Of a stretch of DNA of 64,000 nucleotides, positions 1 through 9,445 are shown piece by piece. Each line of letters opens with the position of its first letter. Position 1 is the first letter of the stretch. Source of the DNA: Archangium sp. (GTDB taxonomy: Bacteria > Myxococcota > Myxococcia > Myxococcales > Myxococcaceae); contig JAUXRX010000056.1 of the NCBI GenBank assembly GCA_030681645.1, positions 412,824 to 476,823 on the forward strand. The letters run 5' to 3'. The notes beneath the pieces are model-generated. The model was not told where the DNA came from. It saw only the letters and a program-made list of their open reading frames with translations, and did no database searches. The position numbers were made by a program, and so were the translations under genes.

Positions 1-18
1 ACCCTCTCGGGGCGAACG

Positions 19-1518
19 GTGAACCGGTCCCTGCTCTACGTCACGGTGCTGGTGATCGCCACGTGTGGGCTCATCTACGAGCTCATCGTCGGCACGCTGG
101 CGAGCTACCTGCTGGGCGACAGCATCACGCAGTTCTCCACCGTCATCGGAGTGTACCTGTTCGCGCTGGGCATCGGCGCGTGGCTGTCGGGCTTCATCGA
201 CAAGGGCGTGGCGCAGCGCTTCGTGGAGATCGAGCTGGCCGTGGCGCTCGCGGGCGGCATCTCGGCGCCCTTCCTCTTCGCCACCTTCGCGGCCGGGGCC
301 AGCTTCCGCGTCACGCTCTACGGCATGGTGCTGGTGATCGGCACCCTGGTGGGCCTCGAGATCCCGCTGCTGATGCGGATCATGAAGGAACAGCTGCAGT
401 TCAAGGACCTCGTGTCCCGCGTGCTGACCTTCGACTACCTGGGCAGCCTCTTCGCCTCGCTGCTCTTTCCCATCGTGCTGGTGCCGCGCCTGGGCCTGGT
501 GCGCACCTCGCTCGTGTTCGGCCTGATCAACGCGCTGGTGGGGCTGTGGAGCACCTGGCTGCTGGCGCCGATCCTCGGCGGCGTGACCCGCCTGCGGATC
601 AAGGCGGTGCTGGTGTCGGTGGTGCTGATCATCGGCATCGCCATGGCCGACACCATGACCTCGCTCTTCGAGGAGCAGCTCTACAACGACGAGGTGGTGC
701 ACGCGCAGCAGACGCCGTACCAGCGCATCGTGGTCACGCGCAGCCACCGCGGCTTCTCGCTCTTCCTCAACGGCAACCTGCAGTTCTCCAGCATCGACGA
801 GTACCGCTACCACGAGGCCCTGGTGCACCCGGTCTTCCAGGCGGCCCGGCAGCGCGCCGAGGTGCTCATTCTCGGGGGCGGTGACGGGCTCGCTGCGCGC
901 GAGGTCCTCCGCTACGGCGACGAGGTGAAGCGGGTCACCCTGGTCGACCTCGATGGCGCGATGACGAAGCTGGCCCTCGAATCGGTCGAGTTGGCGGAGC
1001 TCAACGCGTTCTCACTGAAGAACCCGAAGCTGCGCGTCATCAACGACGACGCCATGCAGTGGCTGGCGGGCACCGAGGAGAAGTTCGACGTGGTGGTGGT
1101 CGACTTCCCCGACCCGAACAACTTCTCGCTGGGCAAGCTCTACACCACGCGCTTCTACGCGCTGCTCAAGGCCCACCTCGCGCCGGGGGGCGTGGCGGTG
1201 GTGCAGTCGACCTCGCCCCTCTTCGCGCGGCGCAGCTACTGGTGCATCGACACCACGCTGCGCGCGACGGGGTTCTCCACCAGGCCGTACCACGTGTGGG
1301 TGCCCAGCTTCGGCGAGTGGGGGTACGTGCTCGCGTCCGTCGAAGCCATCGAGCCGCGACACGCGCTGCCCGAGGGGCTGCGCTTCCTGAGCGAGGAGAC
1401 CATGCCCTCGCTCTTCCACTTCCCCAAGGACATGGACCAGGTGCCCGCCGAGGTGAACCGGCTCAACAACCAGGTGCTGGTTCACTATTACGAAGAGGAG
1501 TGGCGGCGCTGGAATTGA
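19..1518 (+). CDS. Membrane-anchored spermidine synthase-like aminopropyltransferase
   Basis: The N-terminal ~210 residues are a polytopic membrane domain. The C-terminal half is a spermidine synthase/SAM-methyltransferase-like Rossmann domain with a GGGDG nucleotide-binding loop at residues 286-290, an acidic VDLD strand end at 309-312 and a DFPDP segment starting at D362 where polyamine synthases carry their catalytic acid. Fusions of this type are known in bacteria as long-form spermidine synthases. Transfer of an aminopropyl group is the family activity; the true acceptor is not readable here. The GTG start at 19 is the first in-frame start and immediately precedes a hydrophobic helix. 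The gene converges on the DUF4272 gene, with a family A repeat between them. Upstream context lies outside the window. Confidence 0.85.
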   Translation: MNRSLLYVTVLVIATCGLIYELIVGTLASYLLGDSITQFSTVIGVYLFALGIGAWLSGFIDKGVAQRFVEIELAVALAGGISAPFLFATFAAGASFRVTLYGMVLVIGTLVGLEIPLLMRIMKEQLQFKDLVSRVLTFDYLGSLFASLLFPIVLVPRLGLVRTSLVFGLINALVGLWSTWLLAPILGGVTRLRIKAVLVSVVLIIGIAMADTMTSLFEEQLYNDEVVHAQQTPYQRIVVTRSHRGFSLFLNGNLQFSSIDEYRYHEALVHPVFQAARQRAEVLILGGGDGLAAREVLRYGDEVKRVTLVDLDGAMTKLALESVELAELNAFSLKNPKLRVINDDAMQWLAGTEEKFDVVVVDFPDPNNFSLGKLYTTRFYALLKAHLAPGGVAVVQSTSPLFARRSYWCIDTTLRATGFSTRPYHVWVPSFGEWGYVLASVEAIEPRHALPEGLRFLSEETMPSLFHFPKDMDQVPAEVNRLNNQVLVHYYEEEWRRWN

Positions 1519-1525
1519 CAGTGCG

Positions 1526-1573
1526 CCCCTCACCCGGCCTTCGGCCGACCTCTCCCGCTTCCGCAGGGAGAGG
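1526..1573. repeat. Family A palindromic repeat, copy A1
   Basis: It begins CCCCTCACCCGGCCTTCGGC and ends CGCAGGGAGAGG, with complementary arms CCTCTCCC-like and GGGAGAGG-like. It fills the gap between two convergent genes and is a plausible bidirectional terminator. This copy is somewhat diverged from those at 7627 and 17081. Confidence 0.75.
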
Positions 1574-2452
1574 TTATTCAGTCTCGTACTCGTCACCCTC
1601 GAGCAGCCAGGCCATCGCCTCGGTGCGCGAGTGCGCCACGCCCAGCCACGTCGCCAGCGTCGCCTCGTCGAGGGAGACCAGCTTCGCCGAGTCGATGCGG
1701 TGCGCTTCGTGGGGGCTACCGCTGGCGAAGAGCTCGTTGAGCAGGGTGCGGCTCCAGTAGCGCAGGCCCTGCACCGCTTCATGGGCGGGACCCTTCGCGG
1801 CGGCGGCCTTGCGATCGAAGCCCTCGGCGGCGACCGAGGACAGCAGCTCCTCGAGGTCTTCGTCGGGCTCGAGCGACGCGGGGTCTTCCTGGATGGTGCG
1901 CGCGTAGACCTCGGAGCGGATCGCCTCGAGCAACGCCTCGCACAGCGCCCGGTGCACCTCGAGCTCGTCGAGCGGCCGCAGCGTGGCGTCGTCGATGAAC
2001 GACTCGGCCGGCCCGAGCAGCGGCAGCTTCGCCACCAGGCCTGCGGCGTCGGCACGCGCCTCGAGCGTGGGGAGGTCGCTCTTGCCCAGCGCCCACGACA
2101 GCATCAACAGCTCCTCGCTGGTCCAGTCGACGGACTCGATGTCTTCGTCGCTCCAGCTGCCCAGCTTCGACTCGAAGAGCTCGACGCCATCGGGCCCGAG
2201 GTTGCCGAACAGGCCCAGCTCGTCGACCCAGGCCTGAAGCGCGGTGAAGCGGGCCTCGTCACGGGTCGATTCCAGGCGCGCCCGCTCGAGCAGCGCCGCC
2301 ACCATCAACGCGCGGCCGGCCACCACGTCGGGTTCGGGCGGCGCGGTGAGGGGTGCGTCGGCGTCTGATTCTTCTGGCGCACTCTCGGCAGGCTTGCCTT
2401 CGGTGGCCGTCTTCTCATCGGGATCGAACAGCGGCTTACGCGAGGTCGCCAT
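1574..2452 (-). CDS. DUF4272 domain protein
   Basis: A 292-residue, acidic, soluble protein with no signal peptide. The segment W-T-S-E-E-L-L-M-L-S-W-A-L-G near residues 109-122 matches the hallmark of DUF4272, a family of unknown function. The N-terminal ~45 residues are a low-complexity acidic and Pro/Ala stretch. The gene is divergent from the lipoprotein at 2479 with only 26 bp between start codons, so the two promoters must overlap the coding ends or each other. Function is unknown. The ATG start is preceded by weakly purine-rich sequence. Confidence 0.7.
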   Translation of the reverse strand: MATSRKPLFDPDEKTATEGKPAESAPEESDADAPLTAPPEPDVVAGRALMVAALLERARLESTRDEARFTALQAWVDELGLFGNLGPDGVELFESKLGSWSDEDIESVDWTSEELLMLSWALGKSDLPTLEARADAAGLVAKLPLLGPAESFIDDATLRPLDELEVHRALCEALLEAIRSEVYARTIQEDPASLEPDEDLEELLSSVAAEGFDRKAAAAKGPAHEAVQGLRYWSRTLLNELFASGSPHEAHRIDSAKLVSLDEATLATWLGVAHSRTEAMAWLLEGDEYETE

Positions 2453-2478
2453 GCGGCCGGGGTATACACTCCTGCATC

Positions 2479-3534
2479 ATGCGAGTCCCCGGGGGGCTGA
2501 TCCTGGCGCTGGTGCTGAGCGCGTGTGGCCCGAAGACGATGGACGCGCGCTTGCGCGACGCCGAGCGATTGGCCGATCGCGCCTCGGGCCACCTCGACAA
2601 GGCCGAGAAGGCGGCGATTCAGCTCGAGCCGAAGGACATGGAGTCGGCGCTGGACGACGCCAAACGCGATCTCGCCGAGAAGGACATCGAGCTCTACCCC
2701 GAGGCGCAGATGCACCTCGATCGCTACAAGGAGCTCGCGGGCAGGCTCCCCGCGGTGAAGGCCGAGCGGGAGAAGCGCGACCTCGAGCGCCGCCTCAACA
2801 CCGCCCGCGACAAGATCGTGCCCCGGGTGCAGGCGCTGCTGGAGGCCCAGGAAGCGCTGGTGCCCACCGCCCCCACCGCCGCGCTCGTCGAGTCGGTGGA
2901 GAGCAAGGCGAAGGCGGTCAGGGACGCCGTCGACGGCGAGCTCGATCTCTTCGTGAAGGACGCCGACTTCGCGGCCTGGGCGAAGTCGCAGCGGAACAAG
3001 GTCGACAAGGCGCTCGAGAGCGCCGCCCGCAGCAAGAAGGGCGTGGCGTTCCTCGAGGGGCCTGCGACCGCGTGGAAAGAAGGCCTCGCGCTGCGCGTGG
3101 ACGCGCGGGGAAAGAAGGACCTCTCGGACAAGGAGAGCACGCTGCGTGACGCGCGCACGAAGCTGTCGGCCTGCGACCGCAACGCCAGGCCCTTCGACGA
3201 AGACAAGGTCACCGGGGCGATCGCGTTCGTGATGCCGGCGGGCAAGCCGCAGACGCCGGCGCAGCTCTCCTCCACCTGCCAGAAGGACCTCAAGGACACC
3301 GAGGCCGAGTGGAAGAAGGTGCTCGCCGCGCTCGACGCCGAGAAGGCGAAGAAGAAGGCGCAGGAAGCCCGGGAGAAGGCCCAGGCCGCGAAGGAACAGA
3401 AGGCCCGCGAGCTCAAAGAGGCGAAGGAGAAGAAGGCGCGCCTGCTCAAGGAAGCGAAGGAGAAGAAGGCGCGCGAGCTCAAGGAAGCCCAGGAAGCGAA
3501 GGCGGCCAGGGCGAAAGCCGCGAAGAAGAAGTAG
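2479..3534 (+). CDS. Lipoprotein with Lys/Ala/Glu coiled-coil tail
   Basis: A 351-residue protein starting MRVPGGLILALVLSAC, with a lipobox ending at C16, so it should be an exported, lipid-anchored protein. The body is almost entirely charged helix. The last ~65 residues are repeats of KEAKEKKAR type, a long basic coiled coil. The open frame continues upstream of the ATG at 2479 as far as 2353, but only the ATG start yields a signal peptide. The family is not recognised. It resembles myxobacterial cell-envelope lipoproteins with helical stalks, which suggests a spacer or scaffold role. That role is inference. Confidence 0.7.
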   Translation: MRVPGGLILALVLSACGPKTMDARLRDAERLADRASGHLDKAEKAAIQLEPKDMESALDDAKRDLAEKDIELYPEAQMHLDRYKELAGRLPAVKAEREKRDLERRLNTARDKIVPRVQALLEAQEALVPTAPTAALVESVESKAKAVRDAVDGELDLFVKDADFAAWAKSQRNKVDKALESAARSKKGVAFLEGPATAWKEGLALRVDARGKKDLSDKESTLRDARTKLSACDRNARPFDEDKVTGAIAFVMPAGKPQTPAQLSSTCQKDLKDTEAEWKKVLAALDAEKAKKKAQEAREKAQAAKEQKARELKEAKEKKARLLKEAKEKKARELKEAQEAKAARAKAAKKK

Positions 3535-3672
3535 GACGCCCTCTCACCTCTCCTTTCACGCCCCCTGTCGGCCTCTGTCGGAAGCTGTACGCATTTGTTG
3601 ATCCTGCACAACCTCTCGGCACCTTTCGCGATACTCGAGAAACGCCCCGCAATTCGGAACCAAAGGAATCTC

Positions 3673-5565
3673 ATGGCCTCGGTCAGCAACAAGAGCTCGT
3701 CTGGCAGCAGCAGCGCCGCTTCCTCCATCGCGGCACAGCAGGCGGCAGCGCAGGCGCGGGCGGCGGCGGCGAAGAAGGCGGCTGAAGCGGCGGCGAAGAA
3801 GGCGGCTGAGGCGGCGGCGAAGAAGGCAGCAGCGGCGGCTTCGAAGCGGAAGGACGGCTTCGAGGGCAAGCACCTCAACAAGCTCACCAAGAACTTCAGC
3901 AAGACCAGGGCGGGCGACCTCACCCGGCTCGACAAGAAGGGCACGGCCACCCTCAACAAGGACGGCTCGCAGACCTCCACCATCGAGAAGGACAAGAAGG
4001 GCACACAGACCAGGTCGGAGCTGACGACCACCCGGAACAAGTTCACCGGCGAGTCGAAGATGAACTTCGAGGAGACGAAGACCACCGGCAACCGCGAGCG
4101 CGAGACCAAGCTCACCGCGCAGACCGACCTCCTCGGCCGCACCACGTCGACGAAGTCGGTGCAGGACCAGGTGAAGAACGGCAACGTCACCAACACGAAG
4201 CTGCGCGAGACCTCGGTCGACGCGTGGGGCGGCAAGAAGACCACCAACGGCAGCTCGAAGGCCGTCGAGACCGGACGCACCACCGTCACCGACGGCACCA
4301 GCACCACGAAGGGCGCCTTCAACACGAAGCAGACGGTGGTCGAGCACAAGACCGAGGTGCGCACCGGCAAGAGCTCGGTGGAAGAGATGCAGGAGGGCCA
4401 GGGCAAGAAGGGCACGACCCTCACCACCACCACCTCCAAGTCCACCACCGGCACCGATTTCTCGCTGAGCTCGTCCAAGGAGTTCAAGGACGGCACCTTC
4501 ACCCTCAAGGACTCCGCCGACTGGAAGAAGAACTCCTTCAACAAGGAGATCGGCAAGGAGAAGCAGTGGGAGCTCAAGGACGCCAGGGCCGACACCGGCT
4601 TCACCCAGCAGAACAAGAGCAGCAAGCTCGACAAGGCGCAGAAGGTCGGTGACCTGCTCGGCGCCGCGGGCCTGAAGAAGACCGTCTGGGAAGAGAAGGC
4701 CTTCGACACCACGGGCAAGCCGGCGCCGTTCGCCACTCCGAACTCCGAGTTCGTGGGCAGCCGCGTGGGCGTGCGGGGTGAAGGCAGCCTCACCGTCGGC
4801 GCCAACGGCGTCGAGGGCAAGTTCAAGCGCGAGGCCGTGGCCGGCCTGTACGCCGAGAAGAGCCACGAGACGACGGGCAAGTACGGCACCGCCGGCTACC
4901 AGGCGCAGGCGAAGCTCGAGGCGAAGGCCACCTTCGACGCGCAGGGCAAGCTCAACGCGAACGGGCTCGACGTGAGCGTCGGCGCGAAGGCCAGCGTCTC
5001 GGCCGAGGCGAGCATCAAGGGCACGCTGCAGACCAGGCCGGTGAAGTTCGCCGGGGTCGATCTCACGGCCGGCGTCGAGGGCAACGCGCGCGTGGCAGCC
5101 GAAGCTTCGGCCGAGGCCACCGGCAAGGTGACCATCACCCGCAACCCGCCCACGGCCATCGCCCAGGGCAAGGTCGGCGCGTCCGCCGTGGTCAAGGCAG
5201 AGGCCGACGTGAAGGTCTCGGCGGGTCCCTTCGCGGTGAAGGCGTCGGGCTACGCCAGCGCGGGTGCAGAGGCGACCGCCAGCGGCGTCATCGGCTACTC
5301 CGACGGCAAGCTGAAGATTGGCGGCTCGCTGGGCGCGGCGCTCGGCGTGGGCCTGGGTGGCTCGGTCGCGGTCGAGGTCGACGTGAAGCAGATCGGCCAG
5401 ATGGCGAAGAACACGGCCGACGTGAACGGCGACGGCAAGCTCGACCTGAACGACGCGAAGGCGGCCGGCAGCAAGGCCATCAGCGCGGTGTCGAACGTGG
5501 CCTCGGGCGCGGCTTCCGCGGTCTCGAGCGCGGCGTCGACGGTTCGTTCGTGGCTGCCCTGGTAA
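3673..5565 (+). CDS. Ala/Lys-rich repetitive protein with EF-hand-like loop
   Basis: A 630-residue protein. The ATG at 3673 is preceded by AAAGGAA at good spacing; a TTG 78 bp upstream keeps the frame but lacks a site. The N-terminus is Ser/Ala-rich, then three AAKKAAE units encoded by a 21-bp repeat (about 3766-3830). Residues ~60-340 are rich in Thr, Lys and Ser in beta-like TTT/KST patterns. Residues ~370-600 are Gly/Ala/Val-rich with alternating small residues. Near the C-terminus the stretch DVNGDGKLDLNDA matches a Ca-binding EF-hand or dockerin loop. No signal peptide is visible. It may be a surface or secreted structural protein exported without a classical signal, but the function is unknown. 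Confidence 0.6.
   Translation: MASVSNKSSSGSSSAASSIAAQQAAAQARAAAAKKAAEAAAKKAAEAAAKKAAAAASKRKDGFEGKHLNKLTKNFSKTRAGDLTRLDKKGTATLNKDGSQTSTIEKDKKGTQTRSELTTTRNKFTGESKMNFEETKTTGNRERETKLTAQTDLLGRTTSTKSVQDQVKNGNVTNTKLRETSVDAWGGKKTTNGSSKAVETGRTTVTDGTSTTKGAFNTKQTVVEHKTEVRTGKSSVEEMQEGQGKKGTTLTTTTSKSTTGTDFSLSSSKEFKDGTFTLKDSADWKKNSFNKEIGKEKQWELKDARADTGFTQQNKSSKLDKAQKVGDLLGAAGLKKTVWEEKAFDTTGKPAPFATPNSEFVGSRVGVRGEGSLTVGANGVEGKFKREAVAGLYAEKSHETTGKYGTAGYQAQAKLEAKATFDAQGKLNANGLDVSVGAKASVSAEASIKGTLQTRPVKFAGVDLTAGVEGNARVAAEASAEATGKVTITRNPPTAIAQGKVGASAVVKAEADVKVSAGPFAVKASGYASAGAEATASGVIGYSDGKLKIGGSLGAALGVGLGGSVAVEVDVKQIGQMAKNTADVNGDGKLDLNDAKAAGSKAISAVSNVASGAASAVSSAASTVRSWLPW
3766..3830 (+). repeat. Three-copy 21-bp coding repeat (AAKKAAE)
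   Basis: GCGGCGAAGAAGGCGGCTGA-type units recur three times in frame in the N-terminus of the repetitive protein. It is a likely site of copy-number change by slippage. Confidence 0.6.
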
Positions 5566-5654
5566 CGCCACGAAGCAGGCTGCGGCCGAGCGCAGTCGAG
5601 GGGGCAACGCCTTTCCTCGATTCCTGAGACCAGGTGCGCGAGAGTTTCGCGCTC

Positions 5655-6959
5655 ATGGCACCCACTCCACTGTTCAATCAGGCACTCGTCGAGCTCAAGG
5701 CCGGCCGCTTCGCCGAGGCGAAGAAGCTGTTCGCCGAGAACGAGGAGAAGACCGGCACCACCGCCCAGACGAAGGACCTGCTGCGCCAGGCTGAAGCCAA
5801 CCTGACCGCCGGCAACGTCAACGCCGCGGGCCCGCAGTTCAACACCGTGCTCGAGCGCAACCCCACCATCCCCGAGGTGTACGTGGGGCTGGCGCGCATC
5901 GGCATCTTCACCGGACAGCTCGCCGACGCGCGCACGCACGCGATGGCGGCGGTGAAGGTGGCTCCGCAGCTTGGGCTCTCGTGGACGATGCTGGGCCTGG
6001 TGCACGAGGCCGACGGCGACGCGAAGGGCGCGCTGCCGCACCTCGAGAAGGGCGCGCAGCTGGGGGCCCACTCGTTCCTCTGCCAGTTCAACTACGGCCG
6101 GCTGCTCGCCTCCGAGGGGCGCGCGGGTGAGGGCATCCCCTTCCTGCTCAAGGCCGCCGAGCTCGAGCCGAAGAACCCCGACGCGTTCATGATCCTCGGG
6201 ATGGCGCAGAAGAAGCTCAAGCAGTGGGAGAAGGCGATCAAGGCGATCGAGAAGGCGAAGGACCTCGCGCCGAAGAGCCCCGACGGCTGGGCCACGCTGG
6301 CCGACGTGCTGTTCGAGGCGAAGGAGTTCCAGGCCGCGCGCACCACCCTCGACAACGGGCTGGCCGCGGTAGGCGAACACCCCGCGCTGCTGGAGAAGGC
6401 GACGGCCTGCGCGATGATGCTCGACGACGCCGAGGGCGCGGTCGCGTACGTCGAGCGCGAGCTGAAAGTGGTGCCGCAGCACGAGCAGGGCTGGCTCAAC
6501 CTCGCGCACCTCTCGCTGCTGACCGGGAACCTCGATCGCAGCGAGTCAGCCGCGCGCGAGCTGCTCAAGCGCAACCCGAAGAGCTGGGAAGCGTGGTTCC
6601 ACTTAGGCAACCTCTACGACGCGATCCCCGACGAGGCGAAGGCCGAAGACGCGTACCGCAAGGCCATCGCCATCAAGGGTGACGAGTGGAAGGTGCTGAT
6701 GAACCTCGCCACGCTGCTGGTGCAGACCACGGTGAAGGCGAAGCACCAGGACGCGAAGGCCCTGCTGATCAAGGCGCGCGGGCTCGCTCCGGCGGGCGAC
6801 TGGCGCGTGCACTACAACCTCGCGCTCGCGCACGTGCGGCTGGGCGAGACGCAAGACGCCCTGGCGCTGGCGCGGGAGATCCAGGCGAAGGCGCCGGGCA
6901 ATGACCCCATGGTGGCCGAGGCGAAGAAGCTCGAGTCGAACCTGCTCGAGAAGTCGTGA
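5655..6959 (+). CDS. Tetratricopeptide-repeat protein
   Basis: A 434-residue soluble protein built from TPR units throughout: F-N-Q-A-L-V-E-L-K-A-G-R-F at the start, then repeated A-x-x-L-x-x-A-L and L-x-P-x-x-x-x-A/G-W patterns spaced about 34 residues apart. There is no signal peptide or catalytic domain, so it probably acts as a protein-protein adaptor. The ATG at 5655 gives a natural TPR start; a GTG at 5634 would add seven residues. Its stop codon overlaps the GTG start of the next gene (GTGA), which implies translational coupling with the zinc-ribbon membrane protein. Confidence 0.8.
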   Translation: MAPTPLFNQALVELKAGRFAEAKKLFAENEEKTGTTAQTKDLLRQAEANLTAGNVNAAGPQFNTVLERNPTIPEVYVGLARIGIFTGQLADARTHAMAAVKVAPQLGLSWTMLGLVHEADGDAKGALPHLEKGAQLGAHSFLCQFNYGRLLASEGRAGEGIPFLLKAAELEPKNPDAFMILGMAQKKLKQWEKAIKAIEKAKDLAPKSPDGWATLADVLFEAKEFQAARTTLDNGLAAVGEHPALLEKATACAMMLDDAEGAVAYVERELKVVPQHEQGWLNLAHLSLLTGNLDRSESAARELLKRNPKSWEAWFHLGNLYDAIPDEAKAEDAYRKAIAIKGDEWKVLMNLATLLVQTTVKAKHQDAKALLIKARGLAPAGDWRVHYNLALAHVRLGETQDALALAREIQAKAPGNDPMVAEAKKLESNLLEKS

Positions 6960-7600
6960 GCACCTGTCCTTCCTGCCATGCGGCGCTGCCGGCCTCGGCG
7001 CTGTCCGAGCAGCTCTCGGCGGCGCGGTGTCCGTCGTGCCGCACGCTCGTCGACCTCGATCCGCGCGCGCTGCAGCCGCGCCCGGTTCCCGAGGCCCCGA
7101 AGCGGTGGAAGGTGGAAGCGGAGCCCGGCTCGCTGGTGGTGCGCTGGCGCTGGTTCGGCCCGGTGTTCCTCTTCCTCGTGCCGTTCACGCTCTTCTGGAA
7201 CGGCATCATGCTGGGGGCAGCGCAGAGCGCCGGCTGGTACGCGTTGCTGCTGCCGCACGTGTGGGTGGGCCTGGGGCTCGCGTACTTCTGCCTGGCGCTG
7301 TTGATCAACTCGAGCACGGTGCGGGTGGCAGAAGGCGTGCTGCACGTGCGCCACGGGCCGCTTCCCTGGCGCGGTACGCGGGCGATTCCCGTGGGTGAGC
7401 TCAGCCAGCTCTTCGTGGTGGAGAAGCGCGGGAGCAAAGGCAGCGTGCGCTACGAGCTGTGCGGCATGAGCCGCGACGGTAAGCGCCAGTCGATCATCTC
7501 GGGGCTGCCCGACGCAGAGGCCGCGCGCTTTCTCGAGGCGCGGCTGGAGCACGCCCTGGGCATCGTCAACCAGGCGGTCGCGGGCGAGATGAGGCGCTGA
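6956..7600 (+). CDS. Zinc-ribbon membrane protein
   Basis: A 214-residue protein starting with a CPSC...CPSC zinc ribbon (C4, C7, C25, C28). Two hydrophobic segments follow around residues 62-80 and 88-110, then a soluble C-terminal PH-like domain. It overlaps the TPR gene by 4 bp. This layout (zinc ribbon, two helices, cytosolic tail) is common in uncharacterised myxobacterial proteins. Function is unknown; the operon suggests it works with the TPR adaptor. It converges on the CHAP peptidase gene, with a family A repeat in the gap. Confidence 0.65.
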   Translation: MSTCPSCHAALPASALSEQLSAARCPSCRTLVDLDPRALQPRPVPEAPKRWKVEAEPGSLVVRWRWFGPVFLFLVPFTLFWNGIMLGAAQSAGWYALLLPHVWVGLGLAYFCLALLINSSTVRVAEGVLHVRHGPLPWRGTRAIPVGELSQLFVVEKRGSKGSVRYELCGMSRDGKRQSIISGLPDAEAARFLEARLEHALGIVNQAVAGEMRR

Positions 7601-7626
7601 CTGGTGAACCACGTGAACCACGGTGG

Positions 7627-7673
7627 CCCCTCACCCCGGCCCTCTCCCCGCTGCGCAGGGAGAGGGAGAGAGG
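7627..7673. repeat. Family A palindromic repeat, copy A2
   Basis: A near-canonical copy with the perfect 8-bp arms CCTCTCCC and GGGAGAGG around a 9-nt CGCTGCGCA loop, located between convergent genes. It is a probable bidirectional terminator and lacks the T-tract of a classical intrinsic terminator. Confidence 0.8.
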
Positions 7674-7676
7674 AGT

Positions 7677-9119
7677 TCAGCGCACCGTGCCGAAGCCCGC
7701 GACGCGCGAGTCGCCCACGGCCCAGGTGTTGCGGCGCACGGAGTCGCCCGAGTTGCCCTCGATGGTCTGCACGTAGAGGCGGCCGTTCTTGCGGAAGACC
7801 TTCTCCACCAGGCCGGTGTGCTCGGCGATGACGCCGCTGCCCGGGTGCCAGTCGAACATGATGATGTCGCCGGGCTTCGGGTTGTTGCGCGTGTACGTGC
7901 CGTTCTGCTTGAGCATCGAGAGCAGGGTGGGCGTGTACGACTGGTTCAGCTTCTTGCCGGCCTTCGTGTAGCAGAAGCTCACGAAGTCGGCGCACCAGGC
8001 CTCCGGGCCACGGCCGAAGAACTTCGAGAAGGGGTTCCCGTTCTCGCCCTTCTCGTGGAAGCCGAGGTAGCGGCGCGCGGTCTCGAGCACCTTGCTGCGG
8101 TAGTCGCCCTTCGCGTCCTTCTTCATCTTCGCCAGCTGATCGGCTCCGATGGCGCCGTCGCGGGTGAGGTGCTTCTTCTTCTCGTACGCCTTCACCGCCT
8201 TCTGGGTGCGGGCGTCGAAGAGGCCGTCGATGCGGCCGGGGTTGAAGCCGAGCTTCTTGAGCAGCTTCTCCGATGCCTTCACCGCGCCGCTGCGCTCGCC
8301 GAGCTTCTGCGCGGGGCTGGCGGGCTTGCTCGAGAGGATGAAGCTCTTCTGCAGCGCCTTCCAGGTGGCCGCGTCGACGGTGCCGGTGGCGGGCAGGTGC
8401 GAGCGCCGCTGGAACGCCTCGAGGGCCGCGCCGGTGCGCTCGTCGAAGGTGCCGCTCACGTGCTTGGGGTCGAACCCGGCCGCGCGCAGGTGCTTCTGCA
8501 CGTTGCTGACCGCGCCGCCCTTCGCGCCGACGGTGAGGTTGCCGCGCTGCGCGGCCTTCGCGGTGGCGCGATCGAGGCGGGCCTGCGACTTCGTGGGCGC
8601 GAGGCGGCGGCGCTCGGGGGCGTGGCTCAGCTTCGCCACTTCCTGCTTGAGCACCTGGCGGGCCTTCTTGCCCAGCCACTGGTGGCCGTCGGTGAGCTCC
8701 TTCTGGTCCTTGCGGAAGGCCTTCACCGCCGCGGCGGTGTCGCGCCCGTAGATGCCGTCGGCCTTGCCGGTCGCATAGCCGAGCTTGCCGAGGCGGCGCT
8801 CGAGCGTCTGGATAGCGGTCGACTTCTGGCCGATGGAGACGAACTCGTCGCCCTTGTGGGCGCGCACGCGCTTGGCGGTCGAGGCGAGGCGCGCGCTGGT
8901 CTTCGGGTCGAGCGTGCCGGTAGCGGGCAGGCCCCACGCGGTCTGGAAGGCCTTCACGGCCTCGGTGAAGGCGGCGGTGGGCCGGCCATCGATGGCGCCG
9001 GGGTTGAAGCCGACGCGCTTGAGCAGGGTCTCGGCGTGCTTGAGCTGAGCGGGCGTCGAGGTCGGGGGAACCGGGGTGCTGGGCGGAACGACGGGGCGCG
9101 GAGAGGGAACGCGGATCAT
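7677..9119 (-). CDS. Peptidoglycan-binding CHAP-domain hydrolase
   Basis: A 480-residue protein with four PG_binding_1 modules (about 24-90, 100-160, 195-260 and 280-340). Each carries the G-F-x-P-G-x-x-D-G or equivalent signature and an F-Q-x-x-x-G-L-P-A-T-G-type strand. The C-terminus (about 350-480) is a CHAP/NlpC-P60-like cysteine amidase: C376 in AWCADFV, H434 in AEHTG and a later IEGNSG polar residue form the expected triad. It should cleave peptide bonds in cell walls, either its own or prey peptidoglycan. The N-terminus is Pro/Thr-rich with no classical signal peptide, so export would need another route. It is divergent from the flavoenzyme gene across a GGGTCG satellite. Confidence 0.85.
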   Translation of the reverse strand: MIRVPSPRPVVPPSTPVPPTSTPAQLKHAETLLKRVGFNPGAIDGRPTAAFTEAVKAFQTAWGLPATGTLDPKTSARLASTAKRVRAHKGDEFVSIGQKSTAIQTLERRLGKLGYATGKADGIYGRDTAAAVKAFRKDQKELTDGHQWLGKKARQVLKQEVAKLSHAPERRRLAPTKSQARLDRATAKAAQRGNLTVGAKGGAVSNVQKHLRAAGFDPKHVSGTFDERTGAALEAFQRRSHLPATGTVDAATWKALQKSFILSSKPASPAQKLGERSGAVKASEKLLKKLGFNPGRIDGLFDARTQKAVKAYEKKKHLTRDGAIGADQLAKMKKDAKGDYRSKVLETARRYLGFHEKGENGNPFSKFFGRGPEAWCADFVSFCYTKAGKKLNQSYTPTLLSMLKQNGTYTRNNPKPGDIIMFDWHPGSGVIAEHTGLVEKVFRKNGRLYVQTIEGNSGDSVRRNTWAVGDSRVAGFGTVR

Positions 9120-9445
<326 letters not shown>

